Assembly (NCBI GenBank): GCA_015178975.1
Contig: WHVD01000045.1
Span: forward strand, 248,001 to 312,000
DNA: 64,000 nucleotides
DNA from: Hysterangium stoloniferum
Lineage: Eukaryota > Basidiomycota > Agaricomycetes > Hysterangiales > Hysterangiaceae
Direction: 5' to 3'
Below, one piece after another: positions 36,881 to 46,802 of this stretch. The number at the start of each line of letters is the position of its first letter. Within the stretch, counting starts at the first letter, position 1. The position numbers and the translations under genes are program-made. Below the pieces are notes generated by a model. The model ran no database searches and was not told where the DNA came from. It saw nothing but the letters and a program-made list of their open reading frames with translations.

Positions 36881-38926
36881 TCAACACCTGTATGGGGACA
36901 ACTGCAGAGCTCGCGAAGATAATACAAATTGACCATATGCAGACGCTATTGGGCTCCTCTTCGTGTGGTTGAGATGTGTCGGCATTGGAAAAAGAGAAAT
37001 GATTAGGAATTGTGTCCCAATTGATGGTGCAACACCTTGGTAGGGGTAGCTATGTTCCTCCAACACGGATATAGGGGACCAATTAGACCATACCGACGCA
37101 CGAGTGGAAGGGGTGGCGACCATGCAAAGAAAATAACGTGCAGTCAAATCTAAACGCTCAAACTCCCTGATGCATTGGTCATGGGTCGAGCGGCGCATGG
37201 CGTCACAATGTGGAAGGAGAGAAACGAGAATGGCAATGGTATCGAGGCTGCGCACTGTGGTACATGCAGATTCGGGCTCGAAAGATCCAGCTATCAAGTT
37301 CAGAGTCAATGTGATTATGCGCCTACCACACGCAAGGAGAACCCAACTAGGACTCGTGTGCGTCAGAATGAGACTGGTAGGACAGTTTCATGGGTGGATG
37401 TAAGACGGTGCTATGAGGTAAAAAATTGTGACCGTACCTTGCGATGGGCCCAATGAGCGAAGAAACCACATTCAGCCGGTTGATGTGATCGGTGAGAAGC
37501 GTGCTGTCGTTGAAGAAGGTTTGTAAGGAGTCAATACTCCAATACAGTGACTTGGACGCGTGCACATCAAGATGAAGTGTCAATGACGCTATATGCATGT
37601 TTATGTCGTCCAATAAAACCCTCAATACAGCTCCAGCGATATCTGGAAACCATGCATCTTGTTGCATGCAACACACGAGAAGCCGTGCAGGATAGTGATA
37701 AAAAGGAAATAGTCGCCGCTGATTTTGTCTGTGATGGTTTTGGTGGGAAGGATGAAATCGTGTGATGGCACGACGCACGATTGTAACCAGAATTCAATGC
37801 AACCTCTGATCGCCGTCGACTCCTTTACAGATAGTGGACGCATGTGGCAGATCGCTTGCACGATATCAGTAAGGCCTAAAAGGGGTAAGGCCCCATCAAA
37901 TTCTGAGACATAACGGGCGATGTGTATGAAAAATGTTGATGCAACCTCATCCAAGTTGGTGTGCAGCGGTGACTTGACTAAAACGTTGTATAGTGATGAC
38001 GTAATCACCGGTGACTCGTGTCTCTCTAACCAATGGACGCCGGGACACCGCAAGAAGGTCCAAGCCAAATATGCCATAAGCTGGCTAGTGCGACCTTTGC
38101 CGCTCCCCCACATCTGTGAAAATGTCGGGAAACTCTCTAAAACCTCCGTCGCTCTTCTCCGAATTTGAGGCGGGTATATAGGTCTATGACTCAGATAGGA
38201 GTATTTCCAGTGTATTCAATGGTTGAGGTATCCCTACCTCGCTAAATCAGCACTGTCTTGAACTAGTCTTCCCAGTTTTGGCAGCATAAGTAGCAACTTG
38301 CTAAAGGCACCATCGTCTCGTAACAAACGGGTGATTTCCCGGTATATTGTCAGCTTTGCGATCAGCGAAGCTGTCTTAGCACTGTGAAGGACTTTCATCC
38401 CAACCCTTTCCAAACCGACTCCACAGTAATACCCGGGGCCAATGTCAATACTTGACATTGTCCCCTGACTCTGTGAGATCATTCCCCAGTCATCGGCATA
38501 ACTGCGATATGGGCTAAGGTTGGATGTCGTCTTGGTGGATATCTTAACAACAGTGGGTGGGTCATGGCAGGTCGTTTCTCCTTGACACTGAGATCTGCCG
38601 CATGTAACACAGATCACATGAAAATAGCATTATGCTTTACTCACCAACCCGTCAACCCAGACCTCTATATGGTTTGCAGACAGCTGTATGTGCTGCTCAT
38701 CATCGAGGCCCCGATAACATAAATCATGGCCTGGTTCGTTACAGCGCCATCGTTCTTGAAGCTTCTCCCTGAATATCTCTCTCATTCCTTTAACGATCTC
38801 GTCCCGTTTCTCTGAAGTCAATACACTCGGGGAAACTAAGGGTGGTAGCTCTTCAATGCCTTCAAGGTAGATCCCAGCCGTTGCCGAATAATCATTCCCC
38901 AGAGTCGTCTCGTTGACAGTAGACAT
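36881..38926 (-). CDS. Array gene copy U4, exons 1-5 open, unknown product
   Basis: Exon 1 38645-38926, exon 2 38238-38587, exon 3 37779-38183, exon 4 37438-37728 and exon 5 36881-37373 splice into one open frame. Introns are 57, 54, 50 and 64 bp. Compared with U2, exon 2 is 9 bp shorter, exon 3 12 bp shorter and exon 4 24 bp longer, all multiples of three. Exon 5 passes the point where U2 stops and keeps VLEEHSYPYQGVAPSIG. Conserved cores match U2: DIGPGYYCGVGLERVGMKVL in exon 2 and GAVLRVLLDDINMHIASLTL in exon 4. I recognise no domain, signal peptide or membrane segment. The 3' half of the unit is rearranged, so even this copy may give a shortened protein. Confidence 0.65.
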
Positions 38927-38941
38927 TAGTGGGTAGCAGTC

Positions 38942-39126
38942 TGTAAGCCTGGTGGCTTACGACATACTGATTACGTTATCACAGACGCGCATAGTAGTTT
39001 TTTTATATCGTTTTACTTACCGTCATCATCGTGTATCGTACTCGCCGTTCTCGAGGAATACAGTTTGGTCCTATCAATGTCTGGACCGATGCCAAATGTA
39101 AGGCTGCATTAGACAGCAGCCTTTCA
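38942..39126. mobile_element. Solo LTR-like insertion, 185 bp, just upstream of U4
   Basis: It starts TGTAAGCCTGG and ends GCCTTTCA, with a 5-bp duplication CAGTC at 38937-38941 and 39127-39131. Other units read through at this point. It lies 15 bp upstream of the U4 start codon, so it may have altered that promoter. It shares several stretches with the 216-bp insertion at 6356-6571. Confidence 0.8.
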
Positions 39127-39256
39127 CAGTCTTACCTACACTAGAAGGGGGTGTCTTGCTTTTTTACCGCCACCAGTCGGAGAGCTAATTCCATGAAGGT
39201 ACAGCGTTATGGCGATAAATCCTTCAATTACTGGGTGGAAAATTTAGATTTCAAGG

Positions 39257-40262
39257 TGCGTTCCTTCCTTTGCGTGGTCGCCACACCTTCCACTTGTGTG
39301 TCAGTACGGTCAAATTAGATCCCCCCTCAGTGTTGAAGGCACATGGTTGCCTTGACAAAGGTCTTACACCATCGATCGGACACACTTTCTAATCATTTCT
39401 CTTCGATGATGCCGACACATCTCAACCAAACCAGGATTGCAGCCGGGGTTGTAGATGTTATAAATCTATATGGTTTGAATCTATGTAAGAACCATATAGT
39501 CACTTTTCATTATCGCCTTGAGCTCCTCAGTTGTCCCCATAAATGTGTTGAATACATTTTCACTAGCCGTGATTAGACTAACATCCACATTTTAAAGTAA
39601 GGTATCACTGGAGGTCTGAAAAAGGTCTCCCCACCCCCAATTTGATGTATGTCTCGTTCAGGCTCATCATACCGTCAGAGTAATGTTCAATCGACAAGAT
39701 CCATAATCTTCCCACCAAGGGCCTCCACAATGTGCTGGGCGAATTCCTTAAACTAATTTTCTTGCATTGAAAACTTGATGATAAATCTGCCATAGGCCGA
39801 GCAAATATAAGAGCGCATACAATCACGTTTCATCGCCGCAGCGCGCTCTGCATGATGCACGCGTTGATGCCATACATGCATTGAATACACTCGCGGCCAC
39901 GACCAGCGGCTAGACTTGTATCCTATTTATCAATGACAATCATCTCAAACAGAACGCGAACTTGAGAGTTATGTGAAGGTACATAATTTGATACAATTTT
40001 AAAGCGAAAATAGTCACTTGTAATAGTCGCTGCGAGGTTCTCTACACTGGTGTTGAATATACTCCAATGACTACTCTCTGAAATCACATCGCTTACACTA
40101 GCAGTAAAAATGTGAATGGAATACCATTACGGGGTCTCAAAGAAGGCGGTCCCACCATTCTTCTCGTGTCCTTTGTTTGGGAGAACAGGAAGCCGGGGCC
40201 AAACCAATGGACAACACCATGATCAAGACACCGACATTTCTTCACATGTTGTGAGCTTTCAC
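39257..40262 (+). repeat. Inverted copy of a 1-kb block of unit U2
   Basis: This segment is the reverse complement of about 14416-15413, with a similarity I judge at above 90 percent by eye. It lies in plus orientation between minus-oriented U4 and U5. Its right edge joins U5 exon-3 sequence abruptly at 40262. The open frame at 39343-39576 corresponds to the U2 frame at 15098-15331. Confidence 0.8.
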
Positions 40263-40264
40263 CG

Positions 40265-41087
40265 GTTGAAGGTCCAAGCCAAATCTGTCATAAGCTGGGT
40301 AGTGTGAGTGCGACCTTTTCTACTCGACAGCATGTCAAACGAAGACATCGAGAAATCATCTAAAACCCCCATCGCTCTTCTCCGAATTTGAAGTGGATAT
40401 GTGGGTCTACAAAGACGTTGGTATTTCGACTGTATTCAACATTGACGCTGAGTTATCCCTACCTCATTAAATCAACACTCTCTTGGACTAGTCTTCCCAA
40501 TCTTGGCATAGTGAGATGCTGGCGTAGAATCTTGCTAAAGGCACCGTTGTGTTGAGACAATTGATTCATTATGTGCCCGTATATTGTCAGCTTTGCCATC
40601 AGCGAAGCTTTCTTTCCACTGCGCAGGACTTTCATCCCAACCCTTTCCAAACCAACTCCACAGTAATACCCAGGGCTAATTTCAATACTTGATGATGTCC
40701 CAGACTCTGTGAGCTCATTCCCCAGTCATCGTCGTGACTGTGATACGGGCTGAGGTTGGATGTCATGTTAATGGATATCTTAAAAACGTTCGGTGGGTCA
40801 TTGTAGCCCGTTTTTCCTTGACACTAAAATGCCCAGCATGTGACCCAGATCACATGGAAATAGCAGGGCCCGATAACATAAATCATGGCCGGGTTCATTA
40901 CAACCCCATCGTTCTTGAAGCTTCTCCCTGAATATCTCTCTCATCCCTTCTGAACGATCTGGTCCCGTTGCTCTGAACTCAATACATCTGGGGAAACTAA
41001 GGGTGGTAGTTCCTCAATGTCTTTAATGTAGGACGCAGCCGTTGCGAAATCGTGATTCCCCAGAGTCATCTCGGTGACAGTAGACAT
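40265..41087 (-). pseudogene. Unit U5, truncated array gene copy (exons 1-3)
   Basis: Exon 1 starts at 41087 and has lost its middle near 40865. Exon 2 is at 40463-40823 and still reads GMKVLRSGKKASLMAKLTIY. Part of exon 3 follows and is cut off at 40265 by the inverted block. It should be non-functional. Confidence 0.7.
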
Positions 41088-42230
41088 TGGTGGGTAGCAG
41101 TCGTACTTACATTCGAAAGGGGTGCTGAACTTTTATGGCGCAGTCAGTTGGAGAGTCAATTCTACCAAGGTACGGCCTTGTGGTCGTACTTACACAGGAT
41201 TCACAGCCTGTCACTGCCGTCTTTGTAAATAACATCCCCTCACCTTCCATGCAGGCTCCAGTGCACTGAGTTACCTTACTACTTTCTTACGCCTCCTACT
41301 GAAGGCTCACACAGCATTTAATAATAGTTCATTCAATTGTTACCCCATAGTATAATATTATTGAGCGTCCGAGTTGCAATGCAGCTTTTCTGACATTCCA
41401 GAAGTGGCATTGTCAAGCATAATACAAATGCACTCCAGAGCAATGCTCACTGGGTGCCGTATTGAAGTTGGCGCTGTCAACCTCAGACTTTATCCGGCGA
41501 GATTTCGCGCTTCCTGTTTAATTTTATCAAAACTTTCAATGAGAAGAAACCGGGGTCAATGATGGTCTAGTCAGGTTAATGGCAAGCAGCGTGGTTTCTT
41601 CATGCACCCTTGCCACATCAAACGGCTTGAATTTTGTAGATTGTCTGAACAAGACAAAGAGTAAGGTAACTCAGGGGGTAGATTTTATTGAGTTACGTAA
41701 CAGTCGAACTTGGAATAACTTCGATTGTGGTGTGTCCATCAGAATTTCTATTAATAAACTGCACACATAATCCTATGTCAGGCAATACTTGCTTACACCT
41801 AGCTTTATCATTACCTGTCTTGCCGAGTGGAATGTTTCGCCCCAGGCTCATACTCTTGATGCGTGGACATGGCTCTTCTATGCGACGATGACAATGTAAA
41901 TCCATTATTGAGACTCACAATAAAACTTCGGTATGGCCTTCAAAGACAGGGGCAAAGGCCGGACCTGGTCTTGGACTGGTTCAAGAATTCCTAATGAAGT
42001 CGTCACGGTTCGGTTCAAGAATGGTCCGGGAATAGCTATTGCCTGTGAGATATATATATCTAGTTTGAATTATTAGTCACAAAACACGGGCCCTACAAAT
42101 TCAAAGGTATCATCAATCCAGCTTTCGTCACGGACTCCGCAGAGCTGCATTAAGAATAAGAAGTGGTTGTTTGCGCTCTGAAATTGCTTCACGCGATAAT
42201 CGTCGTTACTGGCTATTCTGGCGACAATGG
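41088..42230 (-). pseudogene. Upstream tail blocks next to U5
   Basis: These match the last-exon region of other units: a block at 41693-41905 on the minus strand (KSMSLGRNIPLGKTGNDKA) and sequence at 41930-42230 like 18330-18510. They would be the 3' end of a further unit whose 5' part is missing. Confidence 0.5.
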
Positions 42231-42236
42231 TTTTCG

Positions 42237-42445
42237 TCAGCAGGATGAGGTATGATGGTACGATGCACTGTTATAACAAGAATGTAAGTAGTCTATGATC
42301 GCAGTGACTTCTTCGACACACTGCTGACGCACATGGTAGATGGTTTCCATGAAATACGCAAGCCCGCCAATGAGTAAAGTATCTTGACGATCAAATGCTG
42401 ATACATTTTGGGCGATTTGTATGATAAATGTCGATGCAACACTTA
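42237..42445 (-). pseudogene. Diverged exon-3 fragment
   Basis: The minus strand reads VASTFIIQIAQNVSAFDRQD and a following GLAYFMETIYHVRQQCVEEV, clearly related to exon 3 of U2 but more diverged than copies U1-U4. It ends abruptly at 42445, where the inverted copy U6 begins. Confidence 0.55.
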
Positions 42446-43931
42446 TAAAGCTATATGATTTGGGCCAATGTAAGAACGCATATAGCCGTTTTGTATTATC
42501 GCCGCGAGTTCTGCAGTTGTACCCATCCATGTGTTGAATACATTTGGAGGCACTAGCCATGGGTAGACCAACATCCGAATCATGAACAATACTTGTTTTA
42601 AATATGATATCATTAAAGGTCTGAAAACGCCTCCCCCATTGCCATTTCGATGCCTTTTTCGTTCAGGCTCATCATACCTTCAGACCAGTGTTCAATCGAC
42701 AAGTTCCATGAGCTTACAACCAAGGGCCTAGGGGTGAAATGCTGTGTATCCTGTGTAAGCACGGCCATGAGGCTGTCCCTTGGTGGAATTAACTCTCCGA
42801 CCGATGGTGGCATAAATGCGAGGTACTCCCTTCTAGTATAAGTAAGACTGCTACCCACCAATGTCTCCTTTCAACGAGATGACTCTGGGGAATGATGATT
42901 CGGCTATGGCTGGGATTTACTTGAAGACATTGAGCAGCTACCACCCTTGGGTGTATTGAGCTCAGAGAAATGGGACGAGATCATTGACAGGACGAGATCA
43001 TTGACGGGACGAGATCATTGACGGGACGAGATCATTGACGGGACGAGATCATTGACGGGACGAGATCATTGACGGGACGAGATCATTGATGGGACAAGAT
43101 CATTGACGGGACGAGATCATTGATGGGAGGAGATCATTGATGGGAGGAGATCATTGACAGGACAAGATCATTGATGGGACGAGATCATTGATGGGACAAG
43201 ATCATTGATGGGACAAGATCATTGATGGGACAAGATCATTGATGGGACAAGATCATTGATGGGACAAGATCATTGATGGGACAAGATCATTGATGGGACA
43301 AGATCATTGATGGGACAAGATCATTGATGGGACGAGAGAGATATTCAGGGAGAAGCTTCAAGAATGATGGTGCTGTAATGAACCCCTGGCCATTATTTGT
43401 GTTATCGGGCCCCCATGATGGGCAGCACATATGACTGTCTGCAAACCATATAGAGTTCTGGGTTGACAAGTTGGTGAGTAAAATATAATGCTATTTCCAG
43501 CATGATCTGTGTCAGATGAGGCACACTTCAGTGTCAAGGAGAAACGACCTACCATGAGCCACCCACTGTTGTTAAGATATCCACCAACACGACACCCAAC
43601 CTCAGCCCATATCACAGTCATGCAGAGGACTGGGGAATGATCTCAGGGAGTCTTGAAACATCATCAAGTATTGGAATTGGCCCCGGGTATTACTGTGGAG
43701 TCGTTTTGGAAAGGGTTGGGATGAAAGTCCTCCACAATGCAAAGAATGCTTCACTGATGGCAAAGCTGAAAATATACGGGCAAATCATAAGTCAATTGTC
43801 TCAAGACAGTGCCTGTAGCAAGGTTCTACACAAGCATCTCACCCCGCTAAGATTGGGAAGACTAGTTCAAGAGAGTGTTGATTTAGCGAGGTAGGGATAC
43901 CTTAGTGTCAATCATTGAATACACTGGAATT
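42446..43931 (+). pseudogene. Unit U6, inverted array gene copy with minisatellite in exon 1
   Basis: It is an inverted duplicate of about 34398-35545 in U3 and shares its unusual junction (here at about 42735). Exon 1 runs 42861-43473 and is stretched by a 17-bp minisatellite. Exon 2 at 43532-43890 (359 bp) is open, with GPGYYCGVVLERVGMKVLHN. The copy ends at about 43931 in the second intron. The minisatellite length is not a multiple of three per unit, so exon 1 is out of frame. Confidence 0.75.
42972..43337. repeat. 17-bp minisatellite, 20 full repeats, inside exon 1 of U6
   Basis: The heptamer GATCATT occurs 21 times, always exactly 17 bp apart, from 42979 to 43319. The unit is GACGGGACGAGATCATT in the left part and GATGGGACAAGATCATT in a homogeneous run at the right (about 43190-43320), with GGGAGG and CAGGAC variants between. 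Other copies of exon 1 have a single unit. Confidence 0.95.
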
Positions 43932-44362
43932 CTGATGTCACTCTTTCACACAATATCAATTTTTCTAAAATGCACAAACATTGGGGCAGTTTTTTGACCC
44001 ACTGTACATCCATTTGTTTCTTCCCATGGTCATCATTCCAGAGTTGCCCCACATTAGCAATATTAAGCAAGAAAAAAGTCAAAATTTTATCTCTGTACAT
44101 AAGCGAATGATATCTAGAGGTTGAACACATTACCCCACCGAACTTTGCAAATCATTTATTTAGTAGTGAGTCACAAGAACACGGTCATTGGACAATAGAA
44201 TAATGTAAGCAAGTGAAAATACAATAAAATAGCGGCATGTATCATATCAAATAAATAGATCATACAATTCCCACATAGTTGAGGTGCTATAACATGTCTT
44301 TAAAAGCCCTTTCGAAGGCTGTGATAGCATTCGGTGCAGAGTATCGTCAACTTCTTCGACAT
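43932..44362. other. No gene recognised
   Basis: AT-rich sequence between the end of U6 and the 3' end of the CFEM/7TM gene. It may hold the 3' untranslated region of that gene. Nothing else is visible. Confidence 0.4.
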
Positions 44363-46211
44363 TCAGGCTTTGACCGCATCATTTCTACGCCAAAATACCA
44401 CAGCACCGAGTATATCCTACACAGAAACGGAAATATTGCATGTAGGAAACGAGTTTAATGAGAATTATAGGCCACTTACACTTCTGGTTCCGAGAATAAT
44501 TGTTCCCAAAAATGGAACTAATCATGGCACACACGTATTAAGTTAGTCTGAAAATGAATTGATGTACTTACTTGCGGCTTGCATCATATCAGCCAACAAC
44601 AGAGAAAAGTTGGACGACATGGACGGTACGACAGGTATTGAGATGATTAGATATAAAGGTTCAAATATTAGAGTCCTGTGTGACAGGCTTCTAAGGACAG
44701 ACACATATGCACTGTTGGTACGAAATAGTAAGTACTGATACTGACGACATCATGTACAAAAAGGTTTGTGCACATTACCACAACGACACGGTACAGACTG
44801 AATACTATGATTCGGATCAAGCGTGAAAGTGACATCGCGGTTGCGGTTTCTAATTGTCGGAAGACCAGCCAATGCCTGTATAAGATGCGTACGATATAAG
44901 CTGTTGAGAGCGGGATTCAAGGATAAGTAAAATGTATTTTTTGGCGGCTATACCAAGGTGTGGGGCTGATAGCTCACCTTCAAGTGCCACCGTGATGAGA
45001 GATATTGCCAGCGTTACCCCATACACAACCTGAAGATTTTGAGAACTTGAAAAAACAGCGATGAGCCTACGCACAATTTCACAAAGTTAGAAATGCGACA
45101 TACTAGGGGTTTAACCCTGAAAGAGACGGAGGGAAAACACCGGTTATGCAATAGAAGTTTCCCTGAAAAAGCGTCTCGCCGTGCTGGGCAGGGCATTAGA
45201 AGCGCAATAAAACAAAGACATTGGCTTACAAAGTGAGAGACAAGTCCAAACGTAAGAAATAGTACATAAGGTGCTATTATAAGCTATTTGGGAACGGTAA
45301 GTACCACAATTGGTCTGAAATGAAGTCAGGACACAGTACCAGGACGGTGATACGCCGATTCTTTTTCGGTTCCTTAGTCTCCCCACATATCGGGGTGAGC
45401 CTAAATACCCACTCTGACGTGGGAATATTACATTAGGCGACAGCACCTACATGCTTTGTAACACATATTCGCGTCGTTCGCGTCGCATTTGTTTGGTCAC
45501 ACCATTAAATAAAATTAATTTTCACCAGATGACTCAGATATCCACATAATTATGATAGTGGAGGCAGTGAAGCTAGCTATCAAGTGACTCCTCACTGAAG
45601 AAGTATACTCTGAAAACCCTTATTGTTTTCAATTGCCAACACTTGGAAGGAATGGTTGAAAATACAATCTTGAATGACCAATTGGCGTCTTAAAAAACAT
45701 TATGTTCCCAGTATGTGCCTGCTAGAATTAACAAACCACATCTAATATGAATATATTCAGAAAAAGACACTACACGGCCAAGTAGATATTTGTGGAAAAA
45801 CACTTATGAGTGTGACCATGCTGGTTCATATCGATGTCAGACTATCAAGGATACAAGTCCTAGCAAACAACGCCAACGTAGTGCAAGTATCAAATATCTT
45901 TATTAATATAATCAAACTTTGATAATCGACATGATGGGAGACGATGCAGTAGAGACAGAATAGCTACCTACAAGCAGGCTGTGGCATAGCTCATTCAGGT
46001 TCTCGGATTTGACCTGTAGAGTCCAGTAAAAGGGAGTGGTTAGAGTAGGAGGCAGTGGGAATATGACATTTGGAATATGAATGGAAATAGGCCAGGAGTT
46101 GCAAGGAAGTCACCGACAATGGTGGGTGGTGAGATGATACTGAGCGTATGATAATTTGCAAGGGGAGTGAGACAGTTGGTTGTGCAGGTATACAGAACAG
46201 TTACAACTCAC

Positions 46212-46627
46212 CTTCGCAATGCTAAATGGATCCAGCGTAATCCACGAAACAGGCAACTCTTCATGTGCCCTCCATGCATTCTTCGTACGCCACCTTTCGC
46301 TTCTCTCATCACCAGAATCGACGCTATACGCTGCAATCACACCGCTTCTCGATCCAGTCCACAACTTACCCAGCACACCCTCCAACGCCAACACATCTGA
46401 ATTCGAAATCTTAACAATCCCAACGTAAACGGGTACAACTTTTCCGGAGTCGAAAGTATCTGTGCCCTCTGTCCAGACCGAAACGAAACCACCTTCATGT
46501 CCGAGATAGACACGGTTGGGGTGCGAAGGCAGTACAGCACCACTTGTCACTGCTCCTAAGGACTCTGATGGCGTAAGTATCTTCGAGCTGCAATTCGCTG
46601 CGAGAATAGGACACATTCGAAATCTGG
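46212..46627 (-). pseudogene. Captured WD40 fragment like inositol polyphosphate 5-phosphatase
   Basis: An exon bounded by CAG at its start and GTGAGT at its end reads NRVYLGHEGGFVSVWTEG, then KISNSDVLALEGVLGKLWTG and an AWRAHEELPVSWITLDPFSI end. This matches my memory of the N-terminal WD40-type region of fungal type II inositol polyphosphate 5-phosphatases (LGHEGG--SVW, VLALEGV--LW-GSR-G-I-AY, W-AHEGLPV). The phosphatase domain itself is absent. An intron runs on to about 46012, where a short open piece (VKSENLNELCHSLL) ends the fragment. It lies wholly inside the TIR element, so it is a gene scrap, not a working enzyme. Confidence 0.6.
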
Positions 46628-46681
46628 CTGAGATGTCAGAAATGATAGCCTAGAATACACCAAAAACAACACTTACAACAG

Positions 46682-46802
46682 TGTACTTGGGATCGTAAGT
46701 GTCCACTTCGACATTGTCATATTGCAGAGCATCACGGAGTACAGTAAGGCCAATCTTCAGTGCGTTTTGAGCTGTACTTGCAAGGGAATGGGTGGCAAAG
46801 TA
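46682..46802 (-). pseudogene. Second exon-like fragment in the TIR element, unidentified
   Basis: The minus strand is open for about 40 residues (THSLASTAQNALKIGLTVLR and on to DTYDPKYTV) and ends at a good donor, GTAAGT. Its phase does not fit the WD40 exon that follows, so it may come from another gene. I do not recognise it. Confidence 0.35.

Larger units (their letters stand above)
1..43931 (-). repeat. Tandem array of ~6.1-kb gene units (U0-U6)
   Basis: The same series of exon-like blocks recurs head to tail on the minus strand. The first exon, which begins MSTSNETT, starts at 3939, 11119, 17223, 35123, 38926 and 41087, with an inverted copy starting at 42861. Spacing between the first four starts is 6104, 6104 and 6145 bp once the 1071-bp LTR insertion and the 11,752-bp CACTA element with their target duplications are removed. 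Beyond 35.1 kb the array is shortened and partly inverted. In U3 the last exon-like block ends about 175 bp before the next start codon, so each unit looks like one gene plus a short spacer. Array limits are by eye. Confidence 0.85.

Noticed and set aside
42972-43337. CRISPR-like array
   Set aside because: Units are contiguous 17-bp repeats with no spacers, inside an exon of a eukaryotic gene copy.
46167-46428. Plus-strand frames of 77 and 82 residues
   Set aside because: They are shadows of the WD40 fragment on the minus strand, which has the recognisable motifs and splice sites.
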